Shown: positions 9,852 to 20,597 of the stretch, one piece after another | Numbering within the stretch: the first letter of the stretch is position 1 | How the letters are laid out: every line of letters begins with the position of its first letter | Assembly: GCF_021556485.1 (NCBI RefSeq) | Contig: NZ_JAKGBW010000006.1 | Span: forward strand, 170,160 to 234,159 | Direction of reading: 5' to 3' | Length of the DNA: 64,000 bases | Source of the DNA: Oceanobacillus alkalisoli | GTDB taxonomy: Bacteria; Bacillota; Bacilli; Bacillales; Amphibacillaceae | Position numbers and translations under genes: made by a program | Notes under the pieces: generated by a model | The model's input: the letters and a program-made list of their open reading frames with translations, nothing else | Database searches by the model: none | Told to the model about the DNA's origin: nothing

Positions 9852-10164
9852 CTTGTTCAGCTCCTCGTTGTTTATATCATTTTTTCAGAAACAAGATATT
9901 AATATTTACCCAGCATGGTAAACTTTAATCTTTCCCTTTATTCTTAATACTCACAACTCAGGAGCCTTTACATTTCCTATCTTATATTGCAGTGATTAGC
10001 GGGAACAGCAATAAACTATAACTACTATATTGAAATAGACAATTTTCGCTATATGAGAAGGGTACATAGAGAGGTTTTTGTGTTTGCGGAAGAGCTAATG
10101 ATTTTAATAGCAATACCCCCACCTCTAAATAGAAGGGTAATTCAAAATGTGCAGTTGGAGGATA
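9852..10164. other. Intergenic region with outer part of a dispersed repeat
   Basis: No credible gene. TTTACC (905-910) and GGTAAA (917-922; add 9000) form an inverted repeat that could be an operator for the ATP-grasp pair. A minus-strand open stretch at 9982-10194 lacks a ribosome site and runs into the hairpin repeat at 10165-10248; I read it as part of that repeat, not a gene. Confidence 0.45.
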
Positions 10165-10248
10165 AACAGTCCGTAAATCCCTGATTCTGTTCAACTAACA
10201 CTTAGTGGGGAAGAAAGAAACCCTCCACTAAGTGAAGTTTCACTTTAT
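10165..10248 (-). repeat. Dispersed hairpin repeat, copy 1 (overlaps PPTase stop)
   Basis: CACTTAGTGG (10199-10208) pairs with CCACTAAGTG (10225-10234), a perfect 10-bp stem. It is flanked by a 26-base segment (10175-10200) identical to 12253-12278 and by TGAAGTTTCACTTTAT (10233-10248), also present at 12314-12329 and, inverted, at 52611-52626. The PPTase TAA (10245-10247) lies inside this last motif. It probably ends the NRPS operon transcript. Confidence 0.75.
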
Positions 10249-10946
10249 GTCTTCAGATTCAATCTAACAGGCTTATCAATGTAATCCACAATTTCCTCTA
10301 TCGTCAGTTCTTGAATCCTACTATTAAATTTATTGGTTTCTGACACAACTGAAATTAAATAATCATCTTTTTTTGAACTAAAATAATGCGCAGACGGAAA
10401 GTTATTTCTTGATTCATCTGATACAATTTGTTGATCCAAATCAATTTCAATTTGATTTAATGGTAAATGTAATCCCATTCCTAACAGCTTGACATAGCCT
10501 TCTTTGATCGTCCACAGTTTATAAAAACGGTCTAGTTGCTTCATTTTTATCCCATTCACTACATAGTTCCTTTCCTTATTTGTAAATATCATTTCACTCA
10601 ATTCAAGAAAAGAGTCGATTGGGATAATTTTTTCAGCATCAATTCCGATTGGATGATTATCGAAAGCTACAAATACACCTTTTTCAGAATGAGAACAATT
10701 AAAATGGCAATCCACCACATCAATAGATGGTTTTCTATAAGCATTATAAACATAATTGATTTCTTGAAAAGGAATAGCATATTTTCTGCTAATAACTGTT
10801 CTGGTTATCATATCCCCAAGCAAAGATTGTTTCTTCTGGAGATTATCTTTTATCTTTTTCACTCGTTCTTTTTTTGTGATCTGGAGCCACTTTTCGATTA
10901 TACGATCCGTCATCGTACCGTCAATCTTGCAGTAATAAATTTCCAT
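10245..10946 (-). CDS. sfp: 4'-phosphopantetheinyl transferase (Sfp type)
   Basis: Transfers 4'-phosphopantetheine from coenzyme A to the serine of NRPS carrier domains, converting them to the active form. The 233-aa protein has Sfp-family motifs GIDAE (Mg2+-binding, about residue 107), FTNKERNYV and WTIKEGYVKLLGMG (about 155-168). It is the last gene of the NRPS operon, with 9 bases between the MFS stop and its ATG. A weak ribosome site (GGGTGA) overlaps the MFS stop, suggesting translational coupling. Length fits Sfp. All six carrier domains encoded upstream are plausible substrates. Functional class is certain; whether it also serves primary metabolism is unknown. Confidence 0.93.
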   Translation of the reverse strand: MEIYYCKIDGTMTDRIIEKWLQITKKERVKKIKDNLQKKQSLLGDMITRTVISRKYAIPFQEINYVYNAYRKPSIDVVDCHFNCSHSEKGVFVAFDNHPIGIDAEKIIPIDSFLELSEMIFTNKERNYVVNGIKMKQLDRFYKLWTIKEGYVKLLGMGLHLPLNQIEIDLDQQIVSDESRNNFPSAHYFSSKKDDYLISVVSETNKFNSRIQELTIEEIVDYIDKPVRLNLKT

Positions 10947-10955
10947 GTTTATTTT

Positions 10956-12194
10956 TCACCCACTCATAGGTTTCCATTTGAAGTATAGAAAGAAAAGCAA
11001 GCTAATCATCATCAAGATTCCTGCATATATCATCACGACTGTATAAGCAGCAAACTGTTCAAACATGAATCCAATTAAAAATTGTCCTAGTGGAATAACA
11101 GCTGTCACAAGGGCAATTACAACAGAATTTACTCGCCCCAGCAAATGCCTCGGTGTCATTTTTTGAATCACAGCGTTTAAATTTACGTTTAAAATGCCGA
11201 AAATCGCACCAATTCCTAGTAATACACCACATAAAAGTAGCAGGACATAAATCGTTTGTTCAATATAACCAGCGGAAAAAATGGTAAGCCCCTTTCCTGC
11301 GACAGAAATTCCAGCTAGAAAGAGTGCAGCGATAATAAACTTTCTTAAGCTATGCTTCTCGAAACTATTCGCTAAGACTGCTCCGACAATCAGCCCTAGA
11401 ATAATAGAAGCTTCACTGATACCAAATTGAATATCTGTAAAGTGTAAAACTTCCTTTGTGATATAAGGAATACCTATCGTATAAAGCGGCATGATAATCA
11501 AATTCACCAATAAAGACACAATGGCGATGACCAACACGAGATTCTCGTTTTTCAAAAATTCGAGACCGGATTTAAAATCGATAAAAAACTGCTTCCACGT
11601 TTTTTTATGCTCCTCTGGCTTATCCATCACAATGAAGCATTCAAAAAATGCCGCAATGAAAAAGATGCAAGTTACGATGGATAAAATAAACTCTAAACCA
11701 AAAAAACCATAAATAATCCCAACAATTAAGGGGGAGAATAAGTTTCCAAATGTTGTCGCCAATGTGTTCACCGAGTTTGCTTTTACAATTTGCTCCTCTT
11801 CTACAAGTAAAGGAATCGATGAACTCACTAATGGAGTGTACATACCACTAATTACTGAATATAGTAATAAAATTACTGTGACGGATAAAACATCCATTTG
11901 TCCCTGAAGCACCATGTAGATTCCGATAAATCCTAGCAGTCCACTACATACGTCGTAAATCACCATTAAATATTTCTTATTAAACCAATCCGAGAATACG
12001 CCCGATGTTGGAGTGAGAACAACAGACGGGATATAGGCAATCGCAATAATTGAAGCGAAAAGTACTTCTGATTGTGTCATTTCTAGCAAATATAATGCAA
12101 ACGAATAGCGCAATATCAAGGTAGCCATTAAAGAAGCAACTTGGCCGCCGACTAAGAGTACAAAATTCTTATTTCCTGCTAAACTATTCTGCAC
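10956..12194 (-). CDS. MFS-family exporter in the NRPS operon
   Basis: Proton-driven exporter of the major facilitator superfamily, probably for the peptide product. The 412-aa protein has about twelve membrane segments, the motif-A-like loop GVFSDWFNKKY after the second segment (about residue 65), and a TPRHLLGRVNS loop typical of the drug/siderophore exporter (DHA3/EntS-like) group. It starts at GTG (12192-12194) with GGAGGA six bases upstream. It lies between the last NRPS gene and the PPTase gene. The hairpin repeat at 12253-12329 between it and the NRPS gene may lower its expression relative to the synthetases. Confidence 0.88.
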   Translation of the reverse strand: MQNSLAGNKNFVLLVGGQVASLMATLILRYSFALYLLEMTQSEVLFASIIAIAYIPSVVLTPTSGVFSDWFNKKYLMVIYDVCSGLLGFIGIYMVLQGQMDVLSVTVILLLYSVISGMYTPLVSSSIPLLVEEEQIVKANSVNTLATTFGNLFSPLIVGIIYGFFGLEFILSIVTCIFFIAAFFECFIVMDKPEEHKKTWKQFFIDFKSGLEFLKNENLVLVIAIVSLLVNLIIMPLYTIGIPYITKEVLHFTDIQFGISEASIILGLIVGAVLANSFEKHSLRKFIIAALFLAGISVAGKGLTIFSAGYIEQTIYVLLLLCGVLLGIGAIFGILNVNLNAVIQKMTPRHLLGRVNSVVIALVTAVIPLGQFLIGFMFEQFAAYTVVMIYAGILMMISLLFFLYFKWKPMSG

Positions 12195-12252
12195 CTGTCT
12201 CCTCCATTCCTTTCACAGCTTGAAAGAATGGGATCACTGCTTTGCATAACAG

Positions 12253-12329
12253 AAATCCCTGATTCTGTTCAACTAACATTCAGTGAGGGAGGTAGTAAGC
12301 AAGCCCCACTGAATGAAGTTTCACTTTAT
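12253..12329 (-). repeat. Dispersed hairpin repeat, copy 2 (overlaps NRPS stop)
   Basis: CATTCAGTG (12277-12285) pairs with CACTGAATG (12307-12315). Compared with copy 1 the stem differs at two positions, each with a compensating change on the other arm. TGAAGTTTCACTTTAT (12314-12329) contains the TAA of the upstream NRPS gene (12326-12328). On the minus strand the order is stop codon, hairpin, conserved tail. There is no T run, so it may stabilise the 3' end or attenuate rather than fully terminate. Confidence 0.75.
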
Positions 12330-15300
12330 CGATTACGATGAGCAATGATATCCTTTAAAATCGAGGAAACAATGCTAGCATTTTTCGATAAAAATTCACC
12401 AGTCAGCATATCTTCATGTTCCCCGACAGATGGGTATTCATAATACCCTCTAACAGTAAGTTCTTCCCATTTCCCTCTTGTATCTTTCAAATGTCCTACT
12501 TTTCCCTCAACCTTTAGCAAATGCAGATTCGAGTCTAATGGAGATGGGAGATTAACGATGTCTTTCGTATACTGGTAATAATTAATAAAACTATTAACAA
12601 TATCTTTTCTCATCTCCTCATCTAAAGACATATAGATACTAAAGTCCCCAGTTACTTCTGCATCAACACTTGATTCAATAGCTTCCATACTAATATGATT
12701 AAAGCTGTCTTCTTCTACAACATAGCTATCTATTAAGATAATATCGTCTACCTGATATCCACTTGCCTCAAGTATGCGAGCTACTTCCATGGCGATTGTG
12801 CCGCCAAATGAATAGCCAAGCAACGTGTATGGTCCTTCTTTTTGTAAAGCAATTACTTGATCTGCATAGTAATTTAGAATATCCTCATTCGCCACAAAGT
12901 TAAACATATAGAACGAATGCGTCTCGAGATAGAGTGACAGATTCTTATATAAAATGCTGTAGCCGATTTGCGGCATATGAGGTGGGAAAACAAATACATG
13001 CTGTTCTTTTTTCTCATTAAGTAATACGACTGATGGCTGATTATATACTGCTTCTATCTTCTGCTTTCCAATTGTTTGATATTCATTTGCCTGTTTTGCC
13101 TGATTCGTCAGTTCCACTAGTTTTTCTACATACGTATTTCCAATTGTCTCTAACAGTTTATCGTCTATTTCCAGTTTATCCGCTCCGAAATTTATTCTCA
13201 ATTTATGATTGATTACGAGAGCATTTATATCTAAAGAAGACAACGAAAGGATTTCCTCGCCAACTTCTGAACCACCCGAATAACTGGAATGTCCAAACTC
13301 ACCATGCTCCACATCCGAATCGATTTGTCCCAAGTAATTAAAGCTTATTTGTGGTTGCTCATCATTAGTAAATTCATCTTGAGAGTTAGATAATAATCCC
13401 CAGCCAATGCCACCGTTTGGTACTTGATCAATGATTTCCTTCGTGTTGAAAATCGTTTCTGTCAAAGTTTCACCAGCCTGTAACGGTAGATTAATTGGAT
13501 AGCTAATGGTAAACCAGCCAACGGTCCTTGATAGATCAAGGTTGAATAGATCTGCATTCCTTCCATGCCCTTCTAATAATACAGGTATCGTGCCTTCAAG
13601 AGAAAATACTTCTTGGACCGCTAATCGTAAAGCTGCAAGTAATAAATCGTTCATTCTTGCATCAAATACTTTCGGAGCAAGATATAACAAGGTTTCCGTT
13701 TGATCCTCGGTTAATTCTTTAGAATTGACACGACGACTTTTCCATTTTCTCTCTCGCACATTTCGTAGTGGAATCTGTACGGTTTCCTCTTCTGCTATCT
13801 TCTCCCAGTATGCATATTCATTCTGCAGTTCTTCTGAGTTACGATGTTTTTGCAATTGGTCTACCCATGCTTTCACCGAGTGGGTTTTCTCTTCCAAAAT
13901 GATTTGTGAACGTCCTTCTATCACTTGATGGTAAGCTGTATAGAAATCTTCTAAAATAATTCTCCAAGATACACCGTCAACAACGAGATGGTGAATCACA
14001 ATCAACAGGTGATCTCCCTCGTCCATTTGAAACAGAACTGCTCTCACCAATGGACCGGTTGCTAGGTTCATAGACTGCTGTGTCCGTTCCGTAATGACAT
14101 TTATTTCTTCTTCACTATTTGTTTGTACGACTTCAAAATTATAATTATTATCTACCGGTTGAATCATTAATTCATTCGATTGTTGACCTTTATACGTTAT
14201 CCGCAAGGCATCATGGTGCTCGATAATAGCCCGGAGTGCTTTTTCCGTTGCTGTTTCGTCTATTCCTTCTTTGTTAAAGAGAAATACAGATTGATTAAAA
14301 TGATGGAAGTCTTCGTTCAATGACGTATATTGTCTTTGAATCGGCGTCATGGGAACAGGCCCAGTTATCTCCTTTTGGCTGATGATATCAACATCTTTTG
14401 TAAAACAACTGATCTCAGCAATGGTTGGATATTTAATCAAATCGCTAATTTCAATTTTAATGCCAACCTTCCTTAACTTACCTATCATTTGGATCCCTTT
14501 AATCGAGTCTCCGCCAACTTCAAAGAAGTTAGCTTCTCTTGAATCAATCTTCTGCCCTAATACTTCTGACCAAATGACAGCAATCACTTCTTCTTTCTCA
14601 TTTTCAAATGTCGCTGGTTCAGTATTCTCATGGAGTACTGGTTTAGGAAGTTGCCTTTTGTCTAGTTTCCCATTAATATTCAACGGGAACTGGGCCATTT
14701 CAATAAAGTATCGCGGCATCATATATTCCGTTAAATAAGGACGAGCCAATTCTCGTATATTGCCAGACTGTTTCTCATTTAAAATATAATAAGCAATTAA
14801 TTGTTTCTCTTCCTTGTCAAAAATAATAGCAATATTCTCGATTTCTTTTATATTTTTTAAGAGTGTCTTTTCAATTTCACCTACTTCAATACGATAGCCT
14901 CGTATTTTCACTTGATCATCAGTCCGGCCTGTAAATTCGATATTTCCATCCACTTTCAAGCGTCCCATATCACCTGTCTGATATAGTTTTTGATTCGTTA
15001 TATGTTTAAGATGCACAAACTTCTCTCTTGTCATCTCTGGTTCATTCAAATAATGTGATGCGAGACCGTCTCCCCCAACATAAATTTCACCCCAGGCACC
15101 AATTGGAGCAAGTTCGCCATGCTTGTCCAAAATATAAGCCGTCGAATTTGAAATCGGCTTACCAAGCGGAACACTGACATCCTCTTTTAATGTTTTTTTG
15201 ATTGGATAAGTTAAAGAAAATGTCGTGTTTTCTGTCGGTCCATAGCCATTAATAATAGTGAGGCTTGGAGCATATTCTCTCGCTCGGTTCACAAATTTTG

Positions 15301-18300
15301 GTGATACGACATCTCCACCGGTAAGCAAATACGATAATGGCCTAAATATCTCTGGGTCTTCCTGACATAATTGATGGAATAGTGAAGCTGTAAGCCACAT
15401 CACCGTCACTTGATTGTCTTTTAAATAGTGCTTCAGAGATTCACTATTTAAAATTATATCTTTCTTTTCAATACATAAAGTTATTCCATTTAATAACGAA
15501 CCCCAAATTTCAAATGTATGGCTATCAAAAGCAAGCGACCCTGTCAATAACAATTTATCTTCACGTTTCCATTGCACGATATTGCTGTTTAATACTAATC
15601 TTGCCGCACTCTTATGTTTAATGACCACTCCTTTTGGTTTACCTGTGCTACCCGAAGTATAAGAAATATATAAAGGGGAGTCCCCGTTCACTTCTTGACG
15701 TTGTTTGAACACTTTATTATATCGTTGCCAATCCGGTAAGGGAATCCCTTTCGTATTTGACCATTCGAATAAATCGGCGCCACTTAAATTAATGATTAAG
15801 CTCGGATTCGCATCCTCTACAATGGTCGCTAGTCGTGAAACTGGATTATCCATGTCAAGTGGTAAATAAGTAGCACCGCACTTTACAATTGCCAAAATGG
15901 AAATGATTGCGTCAGCGGACCTATCTGCTGTTAATCCCACTACATCCTGCTTCATCACTCCAGCTTCTTGTAGATAATTTGCCATTTGATTACTTTGCCG
16001 ATCTAACTCCTCATACGTTATTTCTTTATCATCATGTTGAATTGCAACTTTATGAGGGATTTGCTTCACTATATTATTGAAAACTTGAATGATAGAGTTT
16101 TCCTTTTCATACGTACGGTTCGTGTCGTTAAAATCATCATAAATAAAGTCAATTTCATTTTTCGTAAGGACAGAAATATTAGCTAACTTCACATACTTAT
16201 ACTCTAGTAAATGAGAGAGGAGGTTGACATAGTTTTCTAATAAAAGCTGCATTTGTTCATCTGAAAATAATTCATCACTATAAGAAAGCGATAGTAGTAA
16301 CTCCCCGTCTTCTTCAGCAGATTGCAGTGTCATATCAAACTTCTCAATTGGCTGTTCGATCAGATAATCCTCAATAATCAATCCATCCATCTGAATTGTT
16401 CCGATGTCTGAATTTTGCATGACAAACATGACGTCAAACAAAGGATTTCTTCCTGATTCTCTTGGTATATTCAGTTCGGATACAAGTTCATCAAATTGAT
16501 AATGGCTTCGTTCATAATCTTGCAGGAAATTTTGATGTACTCCCTTTAAGAAATCATGAAATACTTGATTTCCGTTCACATTATTTTTCAATGCCAACGT
16601 ATTTACGAACATCCCGACCATTTCAGTAAGATCTTCATGATCTCTTCCTTCTACACTTGTTCCAACTACTATATTTTCTTCTCCTGTATACTTTTCGAGT
16701 AAGACATAGTAGGAAGCAAGGAGAACCGAATATAAAGAAACATTACTTTCTTTTGCATAACCTTTTAGATCCTGCAGGAGTGTATGATCTAAACGCTTCG
16801 TTATTGCCTTTCCAGAATAAGAATGTTTATTCGTTCGACTTGCGTCTAGTGGGAAGTCAAGTTTAGGAATATCATCGGAAAATCTATCTAACCAGTATTG
16901 ACGATCCGTTTTATGGACTTCTGATTCGCTTTGCTGTAATTGCCATTCGGAGTAATCCTTGTATTGTAAGGGATGCCATTCAAGTGCTTCTCCGTTATAT
17001 AACTTGGAAAATTGACGGATTAGGATCCCAATGGAAGTTCCATCTGCAATAATATGGTGTAAATCAAAAACAAGAATATGCTCATTCTGTTCTTTCTCAA
17101 ATAAATATGCTCGGAATAATGGTCCTTCTTCTAAATCATAAGGTTGAATGATCTGCACAATTTCCTCGTCTACACTGTGATACATGATGGATCTTTCTTG
17201 AAGGGGAACCTCCATTTGTTCATGAATCTGCTTTTTCGGAATGTCATCTACTAGATGGAACGTTGTCCGTAATGCTTCATGTCCTTCCACTAATTTTTGC
17301 AGCACGCTTTGAATACGTTGTTTATTTATATCTCCTTTAAGTGTAAAAGCACTGGAAATATTGTAAACTGTACTGTCCCTATCCATATTCCACATCGTAT
17401 ACATTCTTTGTTCCGCAAACGACAAGTCATAATAAGCTTTTTCCTCTGATTTTGGAATGCTCATAAACAATTGCTTATCCAGACTCTGTATCATTCCAAC
17501 CATCTCTTCTAAAATTGGATGATTATAAATATCTTTAATCCCTAATTGCACATCCCACTTCTTACGGATTTTAGAGATGAGGCTAGTTGCCTTTAACGAA
17601 TGACCGCCAATTTCAAAAAAATGATCATAAACGTTAATTTGTTGGAGTCCAAGTACCTCTTTCCATAGATCGATCATCTCTTTTTCGAGTTCACTCACAG
17701 AATGATCTACTTCCGCCGTCTGGATATCACGTGCTTGTGGAAGCCTTGATTTATCAATTTTCCCATTTTTATTTAACGGTAATTTCTCAAGCATTACAAT
17801 TTGTTCCGGTACCATATAATACGGCAGTAAACCTATTAGCTGCTGTCGTTTAATTTCCTTGCTTCCCACTACATAAGCAACTAATCGCTGCACATTTCCG
17901 TTTTCATCACGCTCGGGCAATACAATCGCTTCTTTAGCATCAAGTCGATGAACAATTTTTTCTTCTATTTCTCCAAGTTCAATTCGAAAACCACGTAATT
18001 TCACTTGATGGTCAACTCGATCAAGGAAAATAATATTTCCCTTCCGGTCCATCGTCACTAAATCCCCTGTTCGGTACAATCTCTCACTCGACAACTCTGG
18101 GATTATTACAAAAGCTTCTTTCGTTAATTCTTCTTTATTCAAATAACCGGCAGCAAGTCCTTCTCCCGAAATATACAGTTCTCCAACTCCTCCAAGAGGA
18201 ACAGGCAGTTGCTGCCGATCCAATAGGAATACTTGGGTGTTTGTAATCGGCTTTCCAATCGGAACTGCTTGCTGATTCGTTAAATCGTTAATCGGATAAA

Positions 18301-20575
18301 AAGTAGTAAATACCGTGCTTTCTGTCGGTCCATATACATGTATTAATTTATCTTTCCCTAAATAATCAAGTGCTTTTTGAATATGGTTAACAGATGCACG
18401 TTCTCCGCCAAATAATATCTTCCGAAATCCCGCTAAAGCATCAATTTTATTGTCAACAACGGTGTTAAATAAGGCTGTTGTCATAAAGCTAACTGTTACA
18501 TTATTTTTTTTAATAATATTTGTTAACGTCCCGAAATCAAGGAAATCATCTGTATTTATCAAACATAAAGTTGCTCCGTTCAAAAGGGCACCATAAATGT
18601 CAAACACTGCCCCGTCAAAGGAATAATCAGATAACTGCAATAGAACGTCTTCTCCAGTAATATCAATATAATTCGTATTTGATACAACTCGTAAAATACT
18701 CTTTTGTTTAATGAGAACACCCTTTGGATTACCGGTTGAGCCAGATGTATACATAATATATGCCGGATCTTCTAAATGTACCTCCCGAGTCTGTTCTTCT
18801 ACCGTTACTTCCAGACTCCAAGCATCATTCACATCGACTATAGCAACCGATGCATCTTTCCGCAGAACTTCTGAGCGATTTGTCAAAAGCAGTTGTGTCC
18901 GAGAATCTTCCAATATATAATTCATCCGTTCCTGATTGTCTTTCACATTTATCGGTACATAGATTGCTCCTAATTTAATTACTGCAAGCATTGTTGCAAT
19001 CATTTCCATGGATTTATCCATGTTTAATGCAATAACATCTCCAGCTTTTGCTCCATTCTGTTGCAATAAACTGTAAATCTTATTAATCCGTTCTACTAAA
19101 TTTTTATATGTATAATTTTCTTTTCCTAAAACAAGTGCTAATTTATCTGGATTTACAGCTGTAATTTTTTCAAAGACATCGATTATCGACTCCTCATGAT
19201 ACGAAGTCTTTGTTTCATTCATGCTTTCTAGTATTTTTTTCTCTGCTTCAGTAATAATAGAGATATCATGGAGTGCAATGTCTCTTTCGGTACTGAAATG
19301 CGCCAGTAATAAGTGCATTTGCTCTCCAAGTTGTTTAATTAATGACTCGGAATAAACATCCGCATTATATTTAATCGTGAATTTCATCTCAATTCCAGGA
19401 TTGACAATGATATTTAAATCATAATTCGTCGCTTCCTCCACCTGAATATTCTCAATGATAAACCCTAGATCATTCTGGTCATTTAACCTGTCCATTTCAT
19501 CACTGATTGGATAGTTTTCAAGAACAAGAATACTGTGAATAAGATTTTCCTTTTGTTCTGTCAGATTTTGAATATCTGCTAATGATCCATATTCATATTC
19601 TTTACCGTTCAAGTTATTGCTTTGAACATTCCGAACCAATTCATCAATAGTTGTCACATTTCTTGAACTTACCCGGACTGGAATGGTGTTAATAAATAAC
19701 CCAACCATTTCCTCAATCCCAGGAACAGCAGGCGGTCGACCAGAAACAACCGAACCGAAGACAACATCATCTGAATCATTATATCGCTGTAATAGGAGCG
19801 CCCACATCGTTTGCAGCACACTATTAAGCGTTACACGATTCTCCTTTGCATAGTTCTCTAATTGCTCTGAAAAATCGGATGAAAGATGAAATGTGTAATC
19901 GATTAAGTTGCGCTTACCTGTAGATGGATAATCGACTGGCAGCATTGCTTGACCATCGTATTTGTATAAGTATTCATCCCAATATCGCAACCATTGTTCC
20001 TTATTCTGTCCAGTAAGCCAGTCAATATATTGAACGTATGAATGAATAGTCCCTACAGGAAGCGAATGACCATGAAGGAGACTTTCATATTTATCGAGCA
20101 AATCTTTCAGTAATAAACTAAAACTCCAACCATCCATAATAATATGATGAAAGCTCAATAGAATCTTATATTTTTTTTGTGAGAGCCCATAAACACTAGC
20201 ACGGATTAATAAATCCTTTTCCAGATTAAAAGATTGATTTTTCTCCTTCTGAATCAGCTCTTCGACTAACTGCTCTTGCTCTACCTTAGGTAGATACGTT
20301 AAATCATGGAAGTCTATGTTCATTTCCCGATCATTTAAAATAACTTGTAATGGCTGCTTCGAATTTCGGTATGTAAATACGGCACGCAATATTTCATGTT
20401 CTTTCAGTAATTGTTGGAAGCTATCTTGAAATATAGCTTGGTCAAATTCCCCGTTGATATCAATAATGAAATGCTCGTGATACAGTTGAGACTTTTCATC
20501 ATTTAAATAGTGAAACAACATTCCTTCCTGCATTGGTGATAATGGACAGATATCTTTAATTTGAGTTGTAGACAA
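12326..20575 (-). CDS. NRPS, C-A(Ile)-T-C-A(Val)-T-E-TE, terminal subunit
   Basis: Last synthetase of the line, 2749 aa. Order by residue: C 1-440 (LSPMQEGMLFH start and HHIIMDG at 143-149, the D-Cys-L or 'DCL' style expected after an E domain), A 460-940, T with GGHSLKA at about 990, C 1045-1475 (HHIIADG), A 1490-1975, T with GGDSIK at about 2021-2026, E 2070-2480 (HHLVVDGVSW, EGHGR, RTVGWFT, NYLGQ), TE 2500-2749 (GYSFGG nucleophile, LIDSY, GEHED). Pockets read by eye against GrsA: DGFFLGVVFK (one change from the Ile code) and DSFWLGGTFK (close to the Val code DAFWIGGTFK). The N-terminus resembles a COM acceptor. TTG start with GGAAGGA upstream. Predicted to add Ile, then D-Val, and release the peptide. 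Confidence 0.93.
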   Translation of the reverse strand: MSTTQIKDICPLSPMQEGMLFHYLNDEKSQLYHEHFIIDINGEFDQAIFQDSFQQLLKEHEILRAVFTYRNSKQPLQVILNDREMNIDFHDLTYLPKVEQEQLVEELIQKEKNQSFNLEKDLLIRASVYGLSQKKYKILLSFHHIIMDGWSFSLLLKDLLDKYESLLHGHSLPVGTIHSYVQYIDWLTGQNKEQWLRYWDEYLYKYDGQAMLPVDYPSTGKRNLIDYTFHLSSDFSEQLENYAKENRVTLNSVLQTMWALLLQRYNDSDDVVFGSVVSGRPPAVPGIEEMVGLFINTIPVRVSSRNVTTIDELVRNVQSNNLNGKEYEYGSLADIQNLTEQKENLIHSILVLENYPISDEMDRLNDQNDLGFIIENIQVEEATNYDLNIIVNPGIEMKFTIKYNADVYSESLIKQLGEQMHLLLAHFSTERDIALHDISIITEAEKKILESMNETKTSYHEESIIDVFEKITAVNPDKLALVLGKENYTYKNLVERINKIYSLLQQNGAKAGDVIALNMDKSMEMIATMLAVIKLGAIYVPINVKDNQERMNYILEDSRTQLLLTNRSEVLRKDASVAIVDVNDAWSLEVTVEEQTREVHLEDPAYIMYTSGSTGNPKGVLIKQKSILRVVSNTNYIDITGEDVLLQLSDYSFDGAVFDIYGALLNGATLCLINTDDFLDFGTLTNIIKKNNVTVSFMTTALFNTVVDNKIDALAGFRKILFGGERASVNHIQKALDYLGKDKLIHVYGPTESTVFTTFYPINDLTNQQAVPIGKPITNTQVFLLDRQQLPVPLGGVGELYISGEGLAAGYLNKEELTKEAFVIIPELSSERLYRTGDLVTMDRKGNIIFLDRVDHQVKLRGFRIELGEIEEKIVHRLDAKEAIVLPERDENGNVQRLVAYVVGSKEIKRQQLIGLLPYYMVPEQIVMLEKLPLNKNGKIDKSRLPQARDIQTAEVDHSVSELEKEMIDLWKEVLGLQQINVYDHFFEIGGHSLKATSLISKIRKKWDVQLGIKDIYNHPILEEMVGMIQSLDKQLFMSIPKSEEKAYYDLSFAEQRMYTMWNMDRDSTVYNISSAFTLKGDINKQRIQSVLQKLVEGHEALRTTFHLVDDIPKKQIHEQMEVPLQERSIMYHSVDEEIVQIIQPYDLEEGPLFRAYLFEKEQNEHILVFDLHHIIADGTSIGILIRQFSKLYNGEALEWHPLQYKDYSEWQLQQSESEVHKTDRQYWLDRFSDDIPKLDFPLDASRTNKHSYSGKAITKRLDHTLLQDLKGYAKESNVSLYSVLLASYYVLLEKYTGEENIVVGTSVEGRDHEDLTEMVGMFVNTLALKNNVNGNQVFHDFLKGVHQNFLQDYERSHYQFDELVSELNIPRESGRNPLFDVMFVMQNSDIGTIQMDGLIIEDYLIEQPIEKFDMTLQSAEEDGELLLSLSYSDELFSDEQMQLLLENYVNLLSHLLEYKYVKLANISVLTKNEIDFIYDDFNDTNRTYEKENSIIQVFNNIVKQIPHKVAIQHDDKEITYEELDRQSNQMANYLQEAGVMKQDVVGLTADRSADAIISILAIVKCGATYLPLDMDNPVSRLATIVEDANPSLIINLSGADLFEWSNTKGIPLPDWQRYNKVFKQRQEVNGDSPLYISYTSGSTGKPKGVVIKHKSAARLVLNSNIVQWKREDKLLLTGSLAFDSHTFEIWGSLLNGITLCIEKKDIILNSESLKHYLKDNQVTVMWLTASLFHQLCQEDPEIFRPLSYLLTGGDVVSPKFVNRAREYAPSLTIINGYGPTENTTFSLTYPIKKTLKEDVSVPLGKPISNSTAYILDKHGELAPIGAWGEIYVGGDGLASHYLNEPEMTREKFVHLKHITNQKLYQTGDMGRLKVDGNIEFTGRTDDQVKIRGYRIEVGEIEKTLLKNIKEIENIAIIFDKEEKQLIAYYILNEKQSGNIRELARPYLTEYMMPRYFIEMAQFPLNINGKLDKRQLPKPVLHENTEPATFENEKEEVIAVIWSEVLGQKIDSREANFFEVGGDSIKGIQMIGKLRKVGIKIEISDLIKYPTIAEISCFTKDVDIISQKEITGPVPMTPIQRQYTSLNEDFHHFNQSVFLFNKEGIDETATEKALRAIIEHHDALRITYKGQQSNELMIQPVDNNYNFEVVQTNSEEEINVITERTQQSMNLATGPLVRAVLFQMDEGDHLLIVIHHLVVDGVSWRIILEDFYTAYHQVIEGRSQIILEEKTHSVKAWVDQLQKHRNSEELQNEYAYWEKIAEEETVQIPLRNVRERKWKSRRVNSKELTEDQTETLLYLAPKVFDARMNDLLLAALRLAVQEVFSLEGTIPVLLEGHGRNADLFNLDLSRTVGWFTISYPINLPLQAGETLTETIFNTKEIIDQVPNGGIGWGLLSNSQDEFTNDEQPQISFNYLGQIDSDVEHGEFGHSSYSGGSEVGEEILSLSSLDINALVINHKLRINFGADKLEIDDKLLETIGNTYVEKLVELTNQAKQANEYQTIGKQKIEAVYNQPSVVLLNEKKEQHVFVFPPHMPQIGYSILYKNLSLYLETHSFYMFNFVANEDILNYYADQVIALQKEGPYTLLGYSFGGTIAMEVARILEASGYQVDDIILIDSYVVEEDSFNHISMEAIESSVDAEVTGDFSIYMSLDEEMRKDIVNSFINYYQYTKDIVNLPSPLDSNLHLLKVEGKVGHLKDTRGKWEELTVRGYYEYPSVGEHEDMLTGEFLSKNASIVSSILKDIIAHRNR

Positions 20576-20597
20576 GTTCCTTCCACCCCTTTAATTA

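Noticed and set aside
9982-10194. 70-aa minus-strand open frame before the PPTase terminator region
   Set aside because: No ribosome site, and its start falls within the dispersed hairpin repeat; better explained as repeat sequence.
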